Shown here: piece by piece, positions 18,801 through 27,121 of the stretch
How the letters are laid out: the number at the start of each line of letters is the position of its first letter
How positions within the stretch are numbered: the stretch's first letter is position 1
Assembly (NCBI GenBank): GCA_964525555.1
Contig: CAZGHN010000004.1
Coordinates: forward strand, 62,001-126,000
DNA from: JAFGHJ01 sp964525555
Lineage (GTDB): Bacteria; Hydrothermota; UBA3072
Direction: 5' to 3'
Length of the DNA stretch: 64,000 nt
The notes under the pieces: model-generated
The model's input: only the letters and a program-made list of their open reading frames with translations
Told to the model about the DNA's origin: nothing
The model's database searches: none
Program-made: the position numbers and the translations under genes

Positions 18801-21800
18801 ACCGTCATCATGAAAATCCCATTCGTATAATGCAATAGTTCTCGATGTATCCTGATGATATGAGCCGGAGCCGTTGAAATGAACAATATCCCCGGGAGCG
18901 ACGATTTGGTCCGGTCCCGCGTCCGCAACAGGCGGCTCGCCTATTACGAAGGGGGTTAGGATGAGGGTCGCCCAGGCTGTAGCGAGTGCTTCGTATTTAT
19001 AGGTTCCCATAGGATAAGAGCCATCTCCTTTCTGCCAGAAGAGTAACGAATCGACGTATTCTTGGTACCAATTATGTTCTCCTATGTATTCTATTGGAGG
19101 ATTTGCTGTTCTAAAACCCTTCATTACTCCGTACATACCATATAAAATGCCAAAATGTCTAGCGTTAGCGTAATTTTCTCCTTTATTATACCAGTTATCG
19201 TTTATAAAATTAAGAGCTTTTTGGATTCTTGTGGAGCTTGTAGAGGAATCACCGCTGTAAGAAAGCTGACAAAGCCCCGAAGCTGTCCGAAGAAGTGTCT
19301 CAAACTGTGTTGTTACGGCATCTCCAGTATAACTCGAAATGGTATCCTGGTATGTGAAACCTCCGTTGGCTTTTTGAGATTTACTAATCCAGATTCTAAG
19401 CTCATCTTTTACCCAATCGGGCGCGTATATCCCCCACTCCTCTTCTGCCGCACCCAGAGCAAGTACAGGCCATTGTGATACAGAATTATCAGAAGAAGTA
19501 TTAGGATAATAACGCCAACCACCTCTCATTTTTGTATGTTCGCTCTGAGCCCATGCAAGATAATCGACCGCATCAACAATTACATCTCTAAACGTTGCGG
19601 TTGTATCGCCATAGCTGCCTAAAAAAGCCTGGTTTCTTTCTTGAGATATATCCGCCCCACAGTAAGCATAGTGTTCCCAACTGTAAGTTCCATTAAATCG
19701 AAGCATAATCTGTTCCGGTGTATTAACAGGATCTATCCAGACCCAGGTACTGAAATAGCTACCCGGTTCAATCAAAATTCCTTGATTATAATTACGGTAA
19801 TAACGATGTCTGTCCCAAGTACTTGAAGATGAAGCAACGCTTCTATGCGCTTTAGTCCCGCTGTAAACCGTATCCGTAACCCAGTCCCAGGTTCCATAAA
19901 TGGTAGCACCCGCAGGAGTAGTATCCTCAACACAAATATATTCGCTTCCATCCGGTAAGATAACAACTGACCTGTCCCAGAATACTCTTCCGCCGAAAAT
20001 ATCGAAAGAAATCCCCTGAAAAACTTTACCCTCCATTTCAACGTCACCGGCAGGAACTTTTAATTCCACCCATCTTCCCATAGGTATCGATCTTCTTCCA
20101 AAATTACTGTCCGGGTCACAAGTAGCCATAATTGCCATCATAGCGATTGGACTTTCATAACCCGCTCTTTCATTAAGCTGATGGGTTTCCAAATGCAAGA
20201 TGCCTTTAGTGTAAAAACTTACTCCCTTATTGTCTCCATCAGAATCGGGATTTCCGGCATTTTGAACTGATAAATTATTATACATAGCTTCTTTTAAAAT
20301 TTCTTCCTCTGCAAGTTTCAAATATTCAGCATATATGTCTTTATCAAAATTTCCTGCTGGAGTGTAGCCATTATTGGCGAAAGCCAGGAGTGGCATGCTT
20401 GTAAGAGCAACTTCAAAATTAAGTCTAGGTTCATCTTCATTATAGCTCCATCTCCCGTTTTCATCTTGTATGGTATAAAGATATCTTAAACCGTCTTCGA
20501 TAGCGGCATTTAATCTGGCCCTATCTTTCGGTATAACATGAATTAAAGCTGTATCGCTATCAGTCGCGCCGTGCTCGTCCCATACGGTCAAAACCGGCTT
20601 ATAATCCCTCCACATACCTGTGTATGTATGTGGTTCCAAAATAAACCTTGGATTTTGTACTATTTCTTCCTTAGGAGGTGAGCCATCACCGAAATCAAAT
20701 GAATAGAATAAAGTATCCGGAAAATAAAGATGCGGCCCTTCAAAGAAAATAGACGTACCGGGAGTAGGGAAAGAGTTATATGAAGTCATATTACCTGTAT
20801 CTTTCAACACTCCAATGGGTACATCGGATTTCGGACCAAGTGCATTGTAATTTAATCTTATATCGCCATTTTCGTATAAAACCGCCTGAAAAGTATTAGC
20901 ATCTAACTTATTTCTTACCGAATAATCGAAAAAGGTGAAAATTGCCTTTCGGGGGAAAGACTTCTCGTCCATTCGACAAAAAACCCTTCCATTTGAATAT
21001 CTGCTGTCGTACCAACGCCACAAAGGAGCAATAGCGTATTTTGCCTGATAGGTAATATTAGTAGCGCCATTGTATTTGCCGATATCAATGTGTCCTCTTG
21101 CGGCAACATTAACTTTATTGACTAATGTATCATAAAATTGAAATTCAAAAGGTAACTCAATAGTTTTATAGGCGTTGCTAGTACTTGTTGTCCAGGCTCT
21201 TAAGCCTGTCCAGTAACCGTAATTGCCATCGAGAGTATAAGGGGTTTTTCTTATAGGATACCTTATAGGTTTATAAAGGATCGAGAGTCCCTCATAAGGC
21301 TTACTTATCCCTCTGGTGTATGTTTCTCCGTCGCCGTAATTCAAGCCAATAAAAAAGCTTTTAATATTGCTGTAGAGCTTGACTTCTTTATAACTCATCA
21401 TTATCTCGCCTGATGGATAAAATACTGTCTGAAAAGTGTAAATATCTCTTTCTTTAGGGAATACGTTGTGTCCGCTTGTGGCATAGGCAGTGGTTGTAAC
21501 AAAGCAAGTGTCCTCCCCCTCTGCTTTGGTAAATTTGTATAAACCTCCTCCTTTTAAATAAACTTCTATTGCTGGTTTTCCAGTATTATAAACAGGAAGG
21601 AATGTATAACCACCGTAGTATAGGTTAGGATTTGGGAATTTAGATTGAGCTTCATACCACTCTTGGTCCCGTATTCCTCCAAAGTAAAAGAGACCGTTGG
21701 TCATAACAGTAAGACTATCATAGTTTCTATCATAAATATCGAAAGTAAAAGGCATTCCGAGTTTTGCCCATGTTTTCCAGGTAGTCCAATAATTATCTAA

Positions 21801-24800
21801 TACAATGTAATCTCCGTACGCAATCCACCTGAAATCCTTTTCAACATAAGCGTAAGTTTTATTGTTGGGTTTAAAATCGATGGATAAATTTTCCATACGG
21901 GGATAGGGATCAAAATCCACGTTTATTCCGTGTACTCCGTCTCCTTTGTTTAATCCTATGATGGCAAATAAATCGTTACCTATGTATGTTTTGTAATTAA
22001 ATGATATTTCTCCCGATTCTCTTATGACAAGCTGGCATGTGTAATCTTCACTCGCTGACGACTTAATTTTAAGACTATCCCATGTGATAATACATTTCCT
22101 TCCAACGGCATCTGAAGTGTCGTTAACCCAGATACTCTGACCATTATAATCAGTATAATAGTAAGGTAAGACAGCGAGTGTGTACTTGTACATACTCCTA
22201 GAAAAATCTACCGGAAACGGAATTGTAGGATAGGATGTGTGTCTATTTTCTCTTGCTGGAGTAGCGTATGCTCTTCTGTTTATGTAGATGCTGTCAGCAG
22301 TTTGGTCATAAAACGGGAATGAGAAATCTAATCTATGTAGATAGATATATCTGTTTTTCGGCAGTTCTGTGCCATAATCCTCTTCCCATTCAAAAGATTT
22401 CTTGTGTGCAGTGTAATAAACTCCTCTTGGAAACGATATAGATTGTTTGCTAATCGGATGAGTTGGATAAGACGTTCCGTCAACTCCATCACCTTTATTC
22501 ATACCTACAACAGGTGCATCCGGATAAGTAGAATTTATACTATCATAACTGTACATTATCTTATTTTTTTCGGTTATAATAATCTGGAAGTCATATGAGT
22601 TCTCAGGATGGTCTTTTAAATGGGCATTTAACCATGTTATTATTAAAACATCCCAACTGTTTTTTTTATCATTTTCATCTGATATCTTTGTCTCGAGACA
22701 ATATACCCCACCATCACTATCGAAATAAAGGTCCTCGATATAAGGAGCTAAGACATATTTAAACGAACTTGATGGAAATGAATCGCAGGAATTAAGCGAA
22801 TAATCATTTTCATCCGAAAAACCTACGTATCCATTTGCGCTTATGTATATTTCGTTAAATGTAGAATCGTAAATTCTGAACGGAAATGACAGGGGGACCG
22901 TTGTGTAATCATCATCTGAAAGACCTGTGTTCGTTCCGAAATTCATCTCCCAGTGAGTATCGACAATTTCCTTTTCATAATCTGTTTCCAGCAAAGTAAG
23001 AGCTTCTTTGCTTACCGGTTTGCCTTCGTAAGTTTTTCCTTGGCTTCCGTCGCCAAGATTAACACCTACCATAGCGTCTACTGTTGTATCGACTTTTTCA
23101 TAATTAAATCTTATATTTCCGGTACTAAACAGGATTAACTGGAACGTATATTTTTCTTCAGGATTATCCTTCGGGGAAACATTAGACCAGGTTATAATAA
23201 AACGATGATATGGGATGAAATGAAAAGTTCCTATAGAATTTTCCAGATAGTAAACCGCACCAAATTCTATATCCTCGTAAGGATCATCAAAAAGCTCAAG
23301 ATCAGTCCAGAAAGGCGCAATTATATATTTGTCCTGCTCATTCGGGAAAGAATCCGGGGCGATTTTTCTCGTGTAATCGTTCTCGGGTGAGAATCCCACA
23401 TATCCATTAGTACTTATATATATTTCGGTAAAAGTAGAGTCGTAAAATTCAAATTCGAAAGGAAGAGTAACTACTGTATATTCATCATCTCCCGAAAGAC
23501 CGGTATTGGTACCGAAATCAACCTCCCAGTTTCCCTCCTCTACAATCATATCATAGTTGGCTACAGTGGTGAACTGTTTTGCACCCCAGTTGGGATCGTG
23601 TACATTGCCCCAGACTATCATTTCTCTGCCAGGCCAGGTCGGATATTCAGGCATGACATTTACTCTCGGAGGGAAATTGCCGACAACAGGACCATCGTTC
23701 CTGCCAATAGGACCTTTATCTTTTATTGCCGGGTTATCATTTATGTCTTTCGCGTCGAACCTGTACATCGCTGTAGCTGTTCTGGGTAGGGTAGTTGAAT
23801 ATGTATATGTTTTACCATCCACATAATTCGAATCGGTAGGATCAAGAGGTTCCATAGGAAACATACCTTCAACAAATCCATCGACAACATCGGAATACAC
23901 ATCATTACCGTTAATATCTATCCATACTCTGGGATAACCTTCCTTGGGTTTATCATTATCTGGGTCGGAATATACTATTCTGTATTCATAAACATCGTTT
24001 GTATCTCCGGAATAAGGATTGACTCCGGCGTTTATAAAACCTGGATCATTCGACCAGGAAAGAACAGGAAATTTATCTCCCACCCAGATGTATCTTGAAG
24101 CAGTATTGTTATCCTCGTTCGCTTCCGCGATGGTATTATCTGGGTCTATAAGAACGGTGATTTTATTTGGACCTTTAGTTTCCGTAGTCCAATTAACCTG
24201 CGCGGTTGCCGAACTTCTAGCTGCAATTGAAGGAATAGTTGTTGTTGCTATAAGAGTTCCTCCTTCTTCAGGCAGCCCGTCATTATAGAAATCGACTTTT
24301 ACGTTTGCGGCACCCAGATCGAAGAGGTTACTTATTTCAGCCGTTATTACGGTCTGTTCTCCAACATCCGGCTCGGTAGGATTAAAATTAATATCTAAAG
24401 AATCAAGCGTGAGCTCTGCTATGTCCGTTAAAGTTATAAGGATTTCTTTTGAACCCTTGTTATTATCTTCATCCTTTTCCTCTATGAAATCATACATGTC
24501 TCCTTTAATGTAAATTATTTCCGATTTACCTAAATAAGGATAGTTAAAATATTTTTCCTCGTCGATATACCATGTTCCCTCGACTAAAACACTGTCTTTT
24601 GCTCCAAGACCCGGTATTGTAAGCTCGGCAAAAACATCTTCACAAACACTTTCCGATTCCTGCGTATACATATCGACTATTACATCTTCTTCGGTAGCTT
24701 TTCCGCCCCTGTTATGAACCCAGGCTGAAATATCTACCGAGTCTCCGAGAACCGCGCGGTCAGGACAGGTTATATCAACATCTCTAATCTCGATATCGGG

Positions 24801-26651
24801 CTGGGAAGGATTTATCTTGATGGTTTTATTGGCTATATTATTTAATTTGCCTGTTTCCACTATTTCATTATCCGGGTCTATTACAACCCATATATCATTG
24901 TTGCCTTCTTTTTCGATTGTCTGCCAATCGATTTCGATTGTCAGTGCACTATCCGGAAGAATAAAGTTTATAAAAGCGCTGCCTATTTGTATTCCGCCTG
25001 CGTTCGGATTTCCCTCATAAACTCCAACCATTATCGATGTTGCGCTTCCTTCTCCGATATTATGGATGTTTGCTGAAATTGTTACTATATCTCCTTCTTC
25101 GGGTGAGGCAGGAGTATATGTTATATCATTAGTATTTATTGCAAGATCAGGAGGAAGACCTGTAACATTGAAAGAACGCATGGCTGTATTATTTGTCTCA
25201 TCTGATTCTAAAATTGCATCATCAGGGTCTGCTACAACATACAAAGTATGATTTCCCTGGGGAAGCATAGCTAGCAGTCTTCCGCTTACAAATTGACCTC
25301 CGCCTATAAAGGGAAAATCGAAGGTTACAAGAAGAAGGCCTTCGCCTTCAGGGTCTCCGTCATAGAGAGCAGCTGTTGCATTACTTACACTCGTCTCTCC
25401 GGCGTTATAAACAGAAAATTCTATATTGATTGTATCGGTTTCTTCCGGTATTACAGGTTCAATTTTTATATCCTGAGGATAAACAGCTAAATCGAGACGC
25501 GTAAATACATTTAAATGATAAATATATTCATTATCAAATTCGTTGCCTTCCTTTATCGAATCATTATAATCTACAATTCCTTTAATCTCATATCTTCCTG
25601 AAGGAAGATTATAAGAAAAATCGACTATTGCTGAATCACCGGGGAGAAGACTATCAGTCATGCCTTCCCAGAGAGTAAGAGTATCGAGCATAAATTTTGT
25701 TTCAAAAGAATTCGCTTTCTCAGTACCAATATTTTTAATAACCGCAGAAAGAGTAAATTCTTCATCTTCGACAGGAGCGGAAGGTACGGTTGAAGCAGAG
25801 GAGATAACTAAATTCGGTGTCATTGTACTTAGAGCAAGAATGGCCAACGCGGTCTCATACGCATTATCATTCCAACTCCCCTCAGAATCCTGGGAAGACA
25901 GCAGAAAATCTTTCGCTTTATTTCTTGCAGCGAGCCGTGAGCCGTCAGCTGTGAGCGGATGAGTAAGAGCTATAAACGCCAAGGCACTCTCATATATGGA
26001 AGTGGTATCGTCTCCGAAACTACCGTTTGTATTTTGCTGTTCAACCAACCATGTCGCTCCGTTATTTATTTGTTCGCTTAAATCATAAATACCGTGAAAT
26101 TTTTCTAAAGAAATAAGAGTTAAGGCTGTAATATAAACAGATGAACTATCATTTATATCACACCAGTAATTATCTTTTTGTTCGTTTACAATGTAATAAA
26201 TAATTGTACCGATTCTATTATAATCGGTGTAATCGACTGCGCTTAATGCCCGGAGTAAAAGAGAAACATCGAGAGGATAACTATCATAATAACGCAGAGC
26301 TCCAAAGCCTCCGTCCATATTTTGAAAAGTTAGAAGAGTATCGATCAATCCTGTTGTATCCGGGAAGAAAGGGTCCACTACTTCCAGAAATCTTGAGACG
26401 TGGTCTAAAGAAGGAAGATAAAAATCCGTAAACCTCTCAAGACCAATATCAAAGACGGAATCTTCATCACTTAGAGCAAGTGCCCTTAGAACCGTGGAAG
26501 TAGAAAGAAAATCGTTATATTCTTCTCCCCATGTAGAATCTGGATTTTGATTTAGTTTTAGCCACTCGATTCCGTTGTTAATTGCATCATCGACAGGTGC
26601 CGCGATTAGCACAACCGCTATGAAAAATAAAATTAAAAATTTCTTAAACAT
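12819..26651 (-). CDS. Giant multidomain surface protein (4610 residues)
   Basis: Secreted protein with signal peptide (1-20). Approximate domain order: alpha/alpha-toroid of the prenyltransferase/squalene-cyclase type (22-285, 'NPDSTWGE', 'GGFGALRYYD', 'SEGSW' repeats); five CARDB Ig-like domains (280-855); a spacer; five nidogen-like 'FPFxFYDSTFxEIYISxNGYVGF' modules (1030-1970); a PKD domain (about 1975); a second toroid with an inserted beta domain (2040-2560); two PKD domains (2570-2730); an FlgD-like Ig; two CARDB domains (2960-3180); further Ig domains; about five OmpL47-type 'DxVYYRxNxGxWxxY...EYYSIDRAxN' repeats (3610-4080); an NHL propeller (4210-4500); and an FlgD/T9SS-like C-terminal tail (YPNPCDPAIEF... 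VRNGVYNVLVRA). Start supported by GGGAGG. Likely an adhesin or cell-surface stalk. Confidence 0.9.
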   Translation of the reverse strand: MFKKFLILFFIAVVLIAAPVDDAINNGIEWLKLNQNPDSTWGEEYNDFLSTSTVLRALALSDEDSVFDIGLERFTDFYLPSLDHVSRFLEVVDPFFPDTTGLIDTLLTFQNMDGGFGALRYYDSYPLDVSLLLRALSAVDYTDYNRIGTIIYYIVNEQKDNYWCDINDSSSVYITALTLISLEKFHGIYDLSEQINNGATWLVEQQNTNGSFGDDTTSIYESALAFIALTHPLTADGSRLAARNKAKDFLLSSQDSEGSWNDNAYETALAILALSTMTPNLVISSASTVPSAPVEDEEFTLSAVIKNIGTEKANSFETKFMLDTLTLWEGMTDSLLPGDSAIVDFSYNLPSGRYEIKGIVDYNDSIKEGNEFDNEYIYHLNVFTRLDLAVYPQDIKIEPVIPEETDTINIEFSVYNAGETSVSNATAALYDGDPEGEGLLLVTFDFPFIGGGQFVSGRLLAMLPQGNHTLYVVADPDDAILESDETNNTAMRSFNVTGLPPDLAINTNDITYTPASPEEGDIVTISANIHNIGEGSATSIMVGVYEGNPNAGGIQIGSAFINFILPDSALTIEIDWQTIEKEGNNDIWVVIDPDNEIVETGKLNNIANKTIKINPSQPDIEIRDVDITCPDRAVLGDSVDISAWVHNRGGKATEEDVIVDMYTQESESVCEDVFAELTIPGLGAKDSVLVEGTWYIDEEKYFNYPYLGKSEIIYIKGDMYDFIEEKDEDNNKGSKEILITLTDIAELTLDSLDINFNPTEPDVGEQTVITAEISNLFDLGAANVKVDFYNDGLPEEGGTLIATTTIPSIAARSSATAQVNWTTETKGPNKITVLIDPDNTIAEANEDNNTASRYIWVGDKFPVLSWSNDPGFINAGVNPYSGDTNDVYEYRIVYSDPDNDKPKEGYPRVWIDINGNDVYSDVVDGFVEGMFPMEPLDPTDSNYVDGKTYTYSTTLPRTATAMYRFDAKDINDNPAIKDKGPIGRNDGPVVGNFPPRVNVMPEYPTWPGREMIVWGNVHDPNWGAKQFTTVANYDMIVEEGNWEVDFGTNTGLSGDDEYTVVTLPFEFEFYDSTFTEIYISTNGYVGFSPENDYTRKIAPDSFPNEQDKYIIAPFWTDLELFDDPYEDIEFGAVYYLENSIGTFHFIPYHRFIITWSNVSPKDNPEEKYTFQLILFSTGNIRFNYEKVDTTVDAMVGVNLGDGSQGKTYEGKPVSKEALTLLETDYEKEIVDTHWEMNFGTNTGLSDDDYTTVPLSFPFRIYDSTFNEIYISANGYVGFSDENDYSLNSCDSFPSSSFKYVLAPYIEDLYFDSDGGVYCLETKISDENDKKNSWDVLIITWLNAHLKDHPENSYDFQIIITEKNKIMYSYDSINSTYPDAPVVGMNKGDGVDGTSYPTHPISKQSISFPRGVYYTAHKKSFEWEEDYGTELPKNRYIYLHRLDFSFPFYDQTADSIYINRRAYATPARENRHTSYPTIPFPVDFSRSMYKYTLAVLPYYYTDYNGQSIWVNDTSDAVGRKCIITWDSLKIKSSASEDYTCQLVIRESGEISFNYKTYIGNDLFAIIGLNKGDGVHGINVDFDPYPRMENLSIDFKPNNKTYAYVEKDFRWIAYGDYIVLDNYWTTWKTWAKLGMPFTFDIYDRNYDSLTVMTNGLFYFGGIRDQEWYEAQSKFPNPNLYYGGYTFLPVYNTGKPAIEVYLKGGGLYKFTKAEGEDTCFVTTTAYATSGHNVFPKERDIYTFQTVFYPSGEIMMSYKEVKLYSNIKSFFIGLNYGDGETYTRGISKPYEGLSILYKPIRYPIRKTPYTLDGNYGYWTGLRAWTTSTSNAYKTIELPFEFQFYDTLVNKVNVAARGHIDIGKYNGATNITYQAKYAIAPLWRWYDSRYSNGRVFCRMDEKSFPRKAIFTFFDYSVRNKLDANTFQAVLYENGDIRLNYNALGPKSDVPIGVLKDTGNMTSYNSFPTPGTSIFFEGPHLYFPDTLFYSFDFGDGSPPKEEIVQNPRFILEPHTYTGMWRDYKPVLTVWDEHGATDSDTALIHVIPKDRARLNAAIEDGLRYLYTIQDENGRWSYNEDEPRLNFEVALTSMPLLAFANNGYTPAGNFDKDIYAEYLKLAEEEILKEAMYNNLSVQNAGNPDSDGDNKGVSFYTKGILHLETHQLNERAGYESPIAMMAIMATCDPDSNFGRRSIPMGRWVELKVPAGDVEMEGKVFQGISFDIFGGRVFWDRSVVILPDGSEYICVEDTTPAGATIYGTWDWVTDTVYSGTKAHRSVASSSSTWDRHRYYRNYNQGILIEPGSYFSTWVWIDPVNTPEQIMLRFNGTYSWEHYAYCGADISQERNQAFLGSYGDTTATFRDVIVDAVDYLAWAQSEHTKMRGGWRYYPNTSSDNSVSQWPVLALGAAEEEWGIYAPDWVKDELRIWISKSQKANGGFTYQDTISSYTGDAVTTQFETLLRTASGLCQLSYSGDSSTSSTRIQKALNFINDNWYNKGENYANARHFGILYGMYGVMKGFRTANPPIEYIGEHNWYQEYVDSLLFWQKGDGSYPMGTYKYEALATAWATLILTPFVIGEPPVADAGPDQIVAPGDIVHFNGSGSYHQDTSRTIALYEWDFHDDGIFDSTGITTTYMWPDTGKYYITLKISDDNMPPRTDIDVCIIDVTLENHPPVADAGGPYEGFVDASIFLDGSASYDPDTLEGDSIVTYAWDIDGDGEFDDLLEASGQWIWNEPFKGKIGLKVEDVEGMSDVDWADAEIAYFSISSEGASPDPFSPAMSPGIKDTTFIGYNISHDAEIEIYILNNLTGDTTTVLGPFTRIEGSNTESWDGSSQGSGLYPYIIKSHYGFFAMDTVEIDNIQPTGIILQPGEWDTITTGSPTLAIIGTATDANWEGTPANFDHFTLEYGEGENPTSWDLISEGVLFIVEDILGSIDIAALPSGVSTLRLKVYDKAGNEFVTYRRVITVSAPDLLVSSLTAVPESVVEGDTVIITADIINQSSLPAGENLIKFFLGIPENGELINEVYVPALGANENISIEIKLSSEGHPGVNTVWAWVDAEDIVEEANENNNRLMTTVEVTHPTLPDLTVEDIEFLPSDPMEGDIVNITGLIHNTGVSASNIRVNFSSDGNLIGSEIINDSLGTGETVPVELDWDTYGWSGIHDIEVYADPDNLIEELSENNNTMNKNINIGPSTIVLSVSTDRDEYGAYDSVGVILNINNNGENPIDLTVDLAIKEKEEIISTFNITLEPQGVKDTLIYWNTGRTLWGTYNVLGEASQGDRLRARDEDAFDITSEISASLSLFSNKSSYQSYENVEINSTSKNTSPNYLFDETTLEIAVISPENTTLETYSHPFGLSMDEVVNRKDFWNTEAYLPGEYKIKGILINNDNGSVLSQDSLWFTLSESIVLLGGINVIQENIQWGEYFDVARWLKNAGNIDISGYGITNVIDPVTKEEKDTITTPITLMMDSTYLDTLTMESDEYYATKDYLVSFVVEAEGENTGVGIDNITILDVTSPLITEILSPIEDEYYSKNMEVSARATDDVSGVKKVEYGSDGLSYNEITRVEGDSLNGVYEGLWDSEDVEDGEYTLTIRSEDKAGNNWNTLSTDLNPVEVNIKVDNTEPVSVLNIGTPLYSPTVDSSQLYITSGTPLEITAEDPVVNGVSSGLDTVYYRSNSGTWNVYTDIFNISTEGINILEYYSIDRACNREIIKSKELIVDNTPPITTLIPGIPSYQPTSGSPQLYITSHTPIRFEIIEEGCGVDTTYYRIDDNSWDIYAGGEFTLADEGTHLIEYYSIDNLGNREDIKSKELTVDDSPPLSYLVFGNPKRIYNDTLYISPETPILIEAQDTCGIAHSFYSVSPIPGAVSPQWIEATGEFFIPYTPPHYRYMISYYSVDNLGNTEIYKDTVVGIDCEPPVTTLNVGDPHYEPVAGGSIYITSATPLSFIATDDISGVDTTYYRIDDSDWYIYNGGEFNVADEGVHLVEYYSIDRAGNREEVISQELRVDETYPISQLATGDPNYELPGDSLQQTLITSNTPLILTAEDPLSNGVTSGAKELEYEIQALPASGPEVSIVIQGDSILLTITGEDGNYKVDYRARDNVLNEEPFNSKYYELDNTKPLALIISPLDSTLVSDEITIIGTAKDKHFKEYVLEYGAGMDPADWNIITVSNEEVEDSVLGKFDVSVVSGNILTVRLRVTDLVGNEGIDEVILWKGGLICELDIPLHKPEGVDYDTQGNIYATDREGGGDKKRCKDMVKKFDPFGNLIFEIPDRYVPNDVAVTPWNNILISEQVRKEITEFNQSQEYLRSIKNLKGPDGVDVIRLTDSLIQLSCKGKGGGGDEGELKNIIIGVADQTGKRIILYDSLFRKAKEIDITRTGLRCSYHPEGISFDKQGNVYTCLINDDRVRKYDLDGNLLMEITGFNKPSDIEVDYRGYIWVVDRNNDRIRCFDAYGNHLFNYGKKGKGCGEFNKPEGIAVNHERLYVADMNNDRVQVLRFPFSVLFPVLSGSGKTRQEALSIQECVPYPNPCDPAIEFSNIRVVVSRDCEIEIRIYSLTGTLLWETAITGFSGINEVTWNGMNQDGEEVRNGVYNVLVRAISGSEKVEERTKIIVYRR
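25927..25960 (-). repeat. Dispersed 'gctcacggctcgc' repeat read in frame inside the giant gene
   Basis: The minus strand here reads gctcac-agctgacggctcac-ggctcgc, encoding part of HPLTADGSRLAAR at about residue 230. The same unit occurs outside genes at 38383-38412 (about 27 of 30 bases identical), and relatives are at 26683-26705 and 27092-27120. It lies in the linker between two toroid repeats. Confidence 0.75.
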
Positions 26652-26677
26652 TACAATCCTCCCTATTAAATTTGCTT

Positions 26678-26704
26678 ACAGCTGACAGCTCACCGCTTAC
26701 TGCT
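26678..26704 (+). repeat. 'acagctgacagctcaccgcttac' intergenic repeat
   Basis: Member of the same 'agctgacggctcac' family in the 53-base gap between the giant gene and four-helix-bundle copy C. Confidence 0.65.
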
Positions 26705-27064
26705 TTAACTTTTTTTGTTCAATTTTCGGTATAAAGAGGCAAGCATCTTTTTTACAGTTTCATATTCTGTTTCCATTTCAGAATATTTATTCTCTTCTAT
26801 ATAGCCGAGATCCTTTGATAAAAGCAATTGATATCTTACTTCTTCGCACGAACCTATTGATACATTAACGAATTGTGCAAATTCCCTCTCGCTATCTCTT
26901 GCTCCACCTTCGGCTAAATTCATTGGAATAGAATACGAAGCTCTCCTCAACTGATTAGTCAATCCATAAATTTCTTTCTTTGGATATTTATCTGTGATTT
27001 TATATACTTCTAATGCTAATTGATGTGCCATTTTAAAAACATCATAATTTTTTATATCTCTCAA
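26705..27064 (-). CDS. Four-helix-bundle protein, 23S-IVS/S23 family (copy C)
   Basis: 119 residues, closer to copy A than to copy B; both share 'GSCEEVRYQLLLS' and similar N-termini. The NLAEG motif is intact. The probable start is TTG with AAGGAAG five bases upstream. It is the gene immediately upstream of the giant surface protein and downstream of the 581-aa protein, on the same strand, so it is likely in one mRNA with them. Function unknown. Confidence 0.86.
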   Translation of the reverse strand: MRDIKNYDVFKMAHQLALEVYKITDKYPKKEIYGLTNQLRRASYSIPMNLAEGGARDSEREFAQFVNVSIGSCEEVRYQLLLSKDLGYIEENKYSEMETEYETVKKMLASLYRKLNKKS

Positions 27065-27091
27065 TTTACTTCCTTATCATATTTCTTTTGC

Positions 27092-27121
27092 CGTCAGCTG
27101 TAGGCTGTGAGCCTCCTTTTA
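27092..27121 (+). repeat. 'gccgtcagctgtaggctgtgagcc' repeat
   Basis: Another copy of the 'agctgacggctcac' family, in the short gap before four-helix-bundle copy C. It closely resembles 38445-38475. Confidence 0.7.

Noticed and set aside
12819..26651. Assembly error joining several genes into the 4610-aa frame
   Set aside because: The reading frame is unbroken, domain borders are linkers, one signal peptide and one tail are present, and base composition is even. Long-read confirmation would still be decisive.
7264..27064. Possible diversity-generating retroelement (Avd-like four-helix proteins)
   Set aside because: No reverse transcriptase, template repeat or variable C-type-lectin domain is present.
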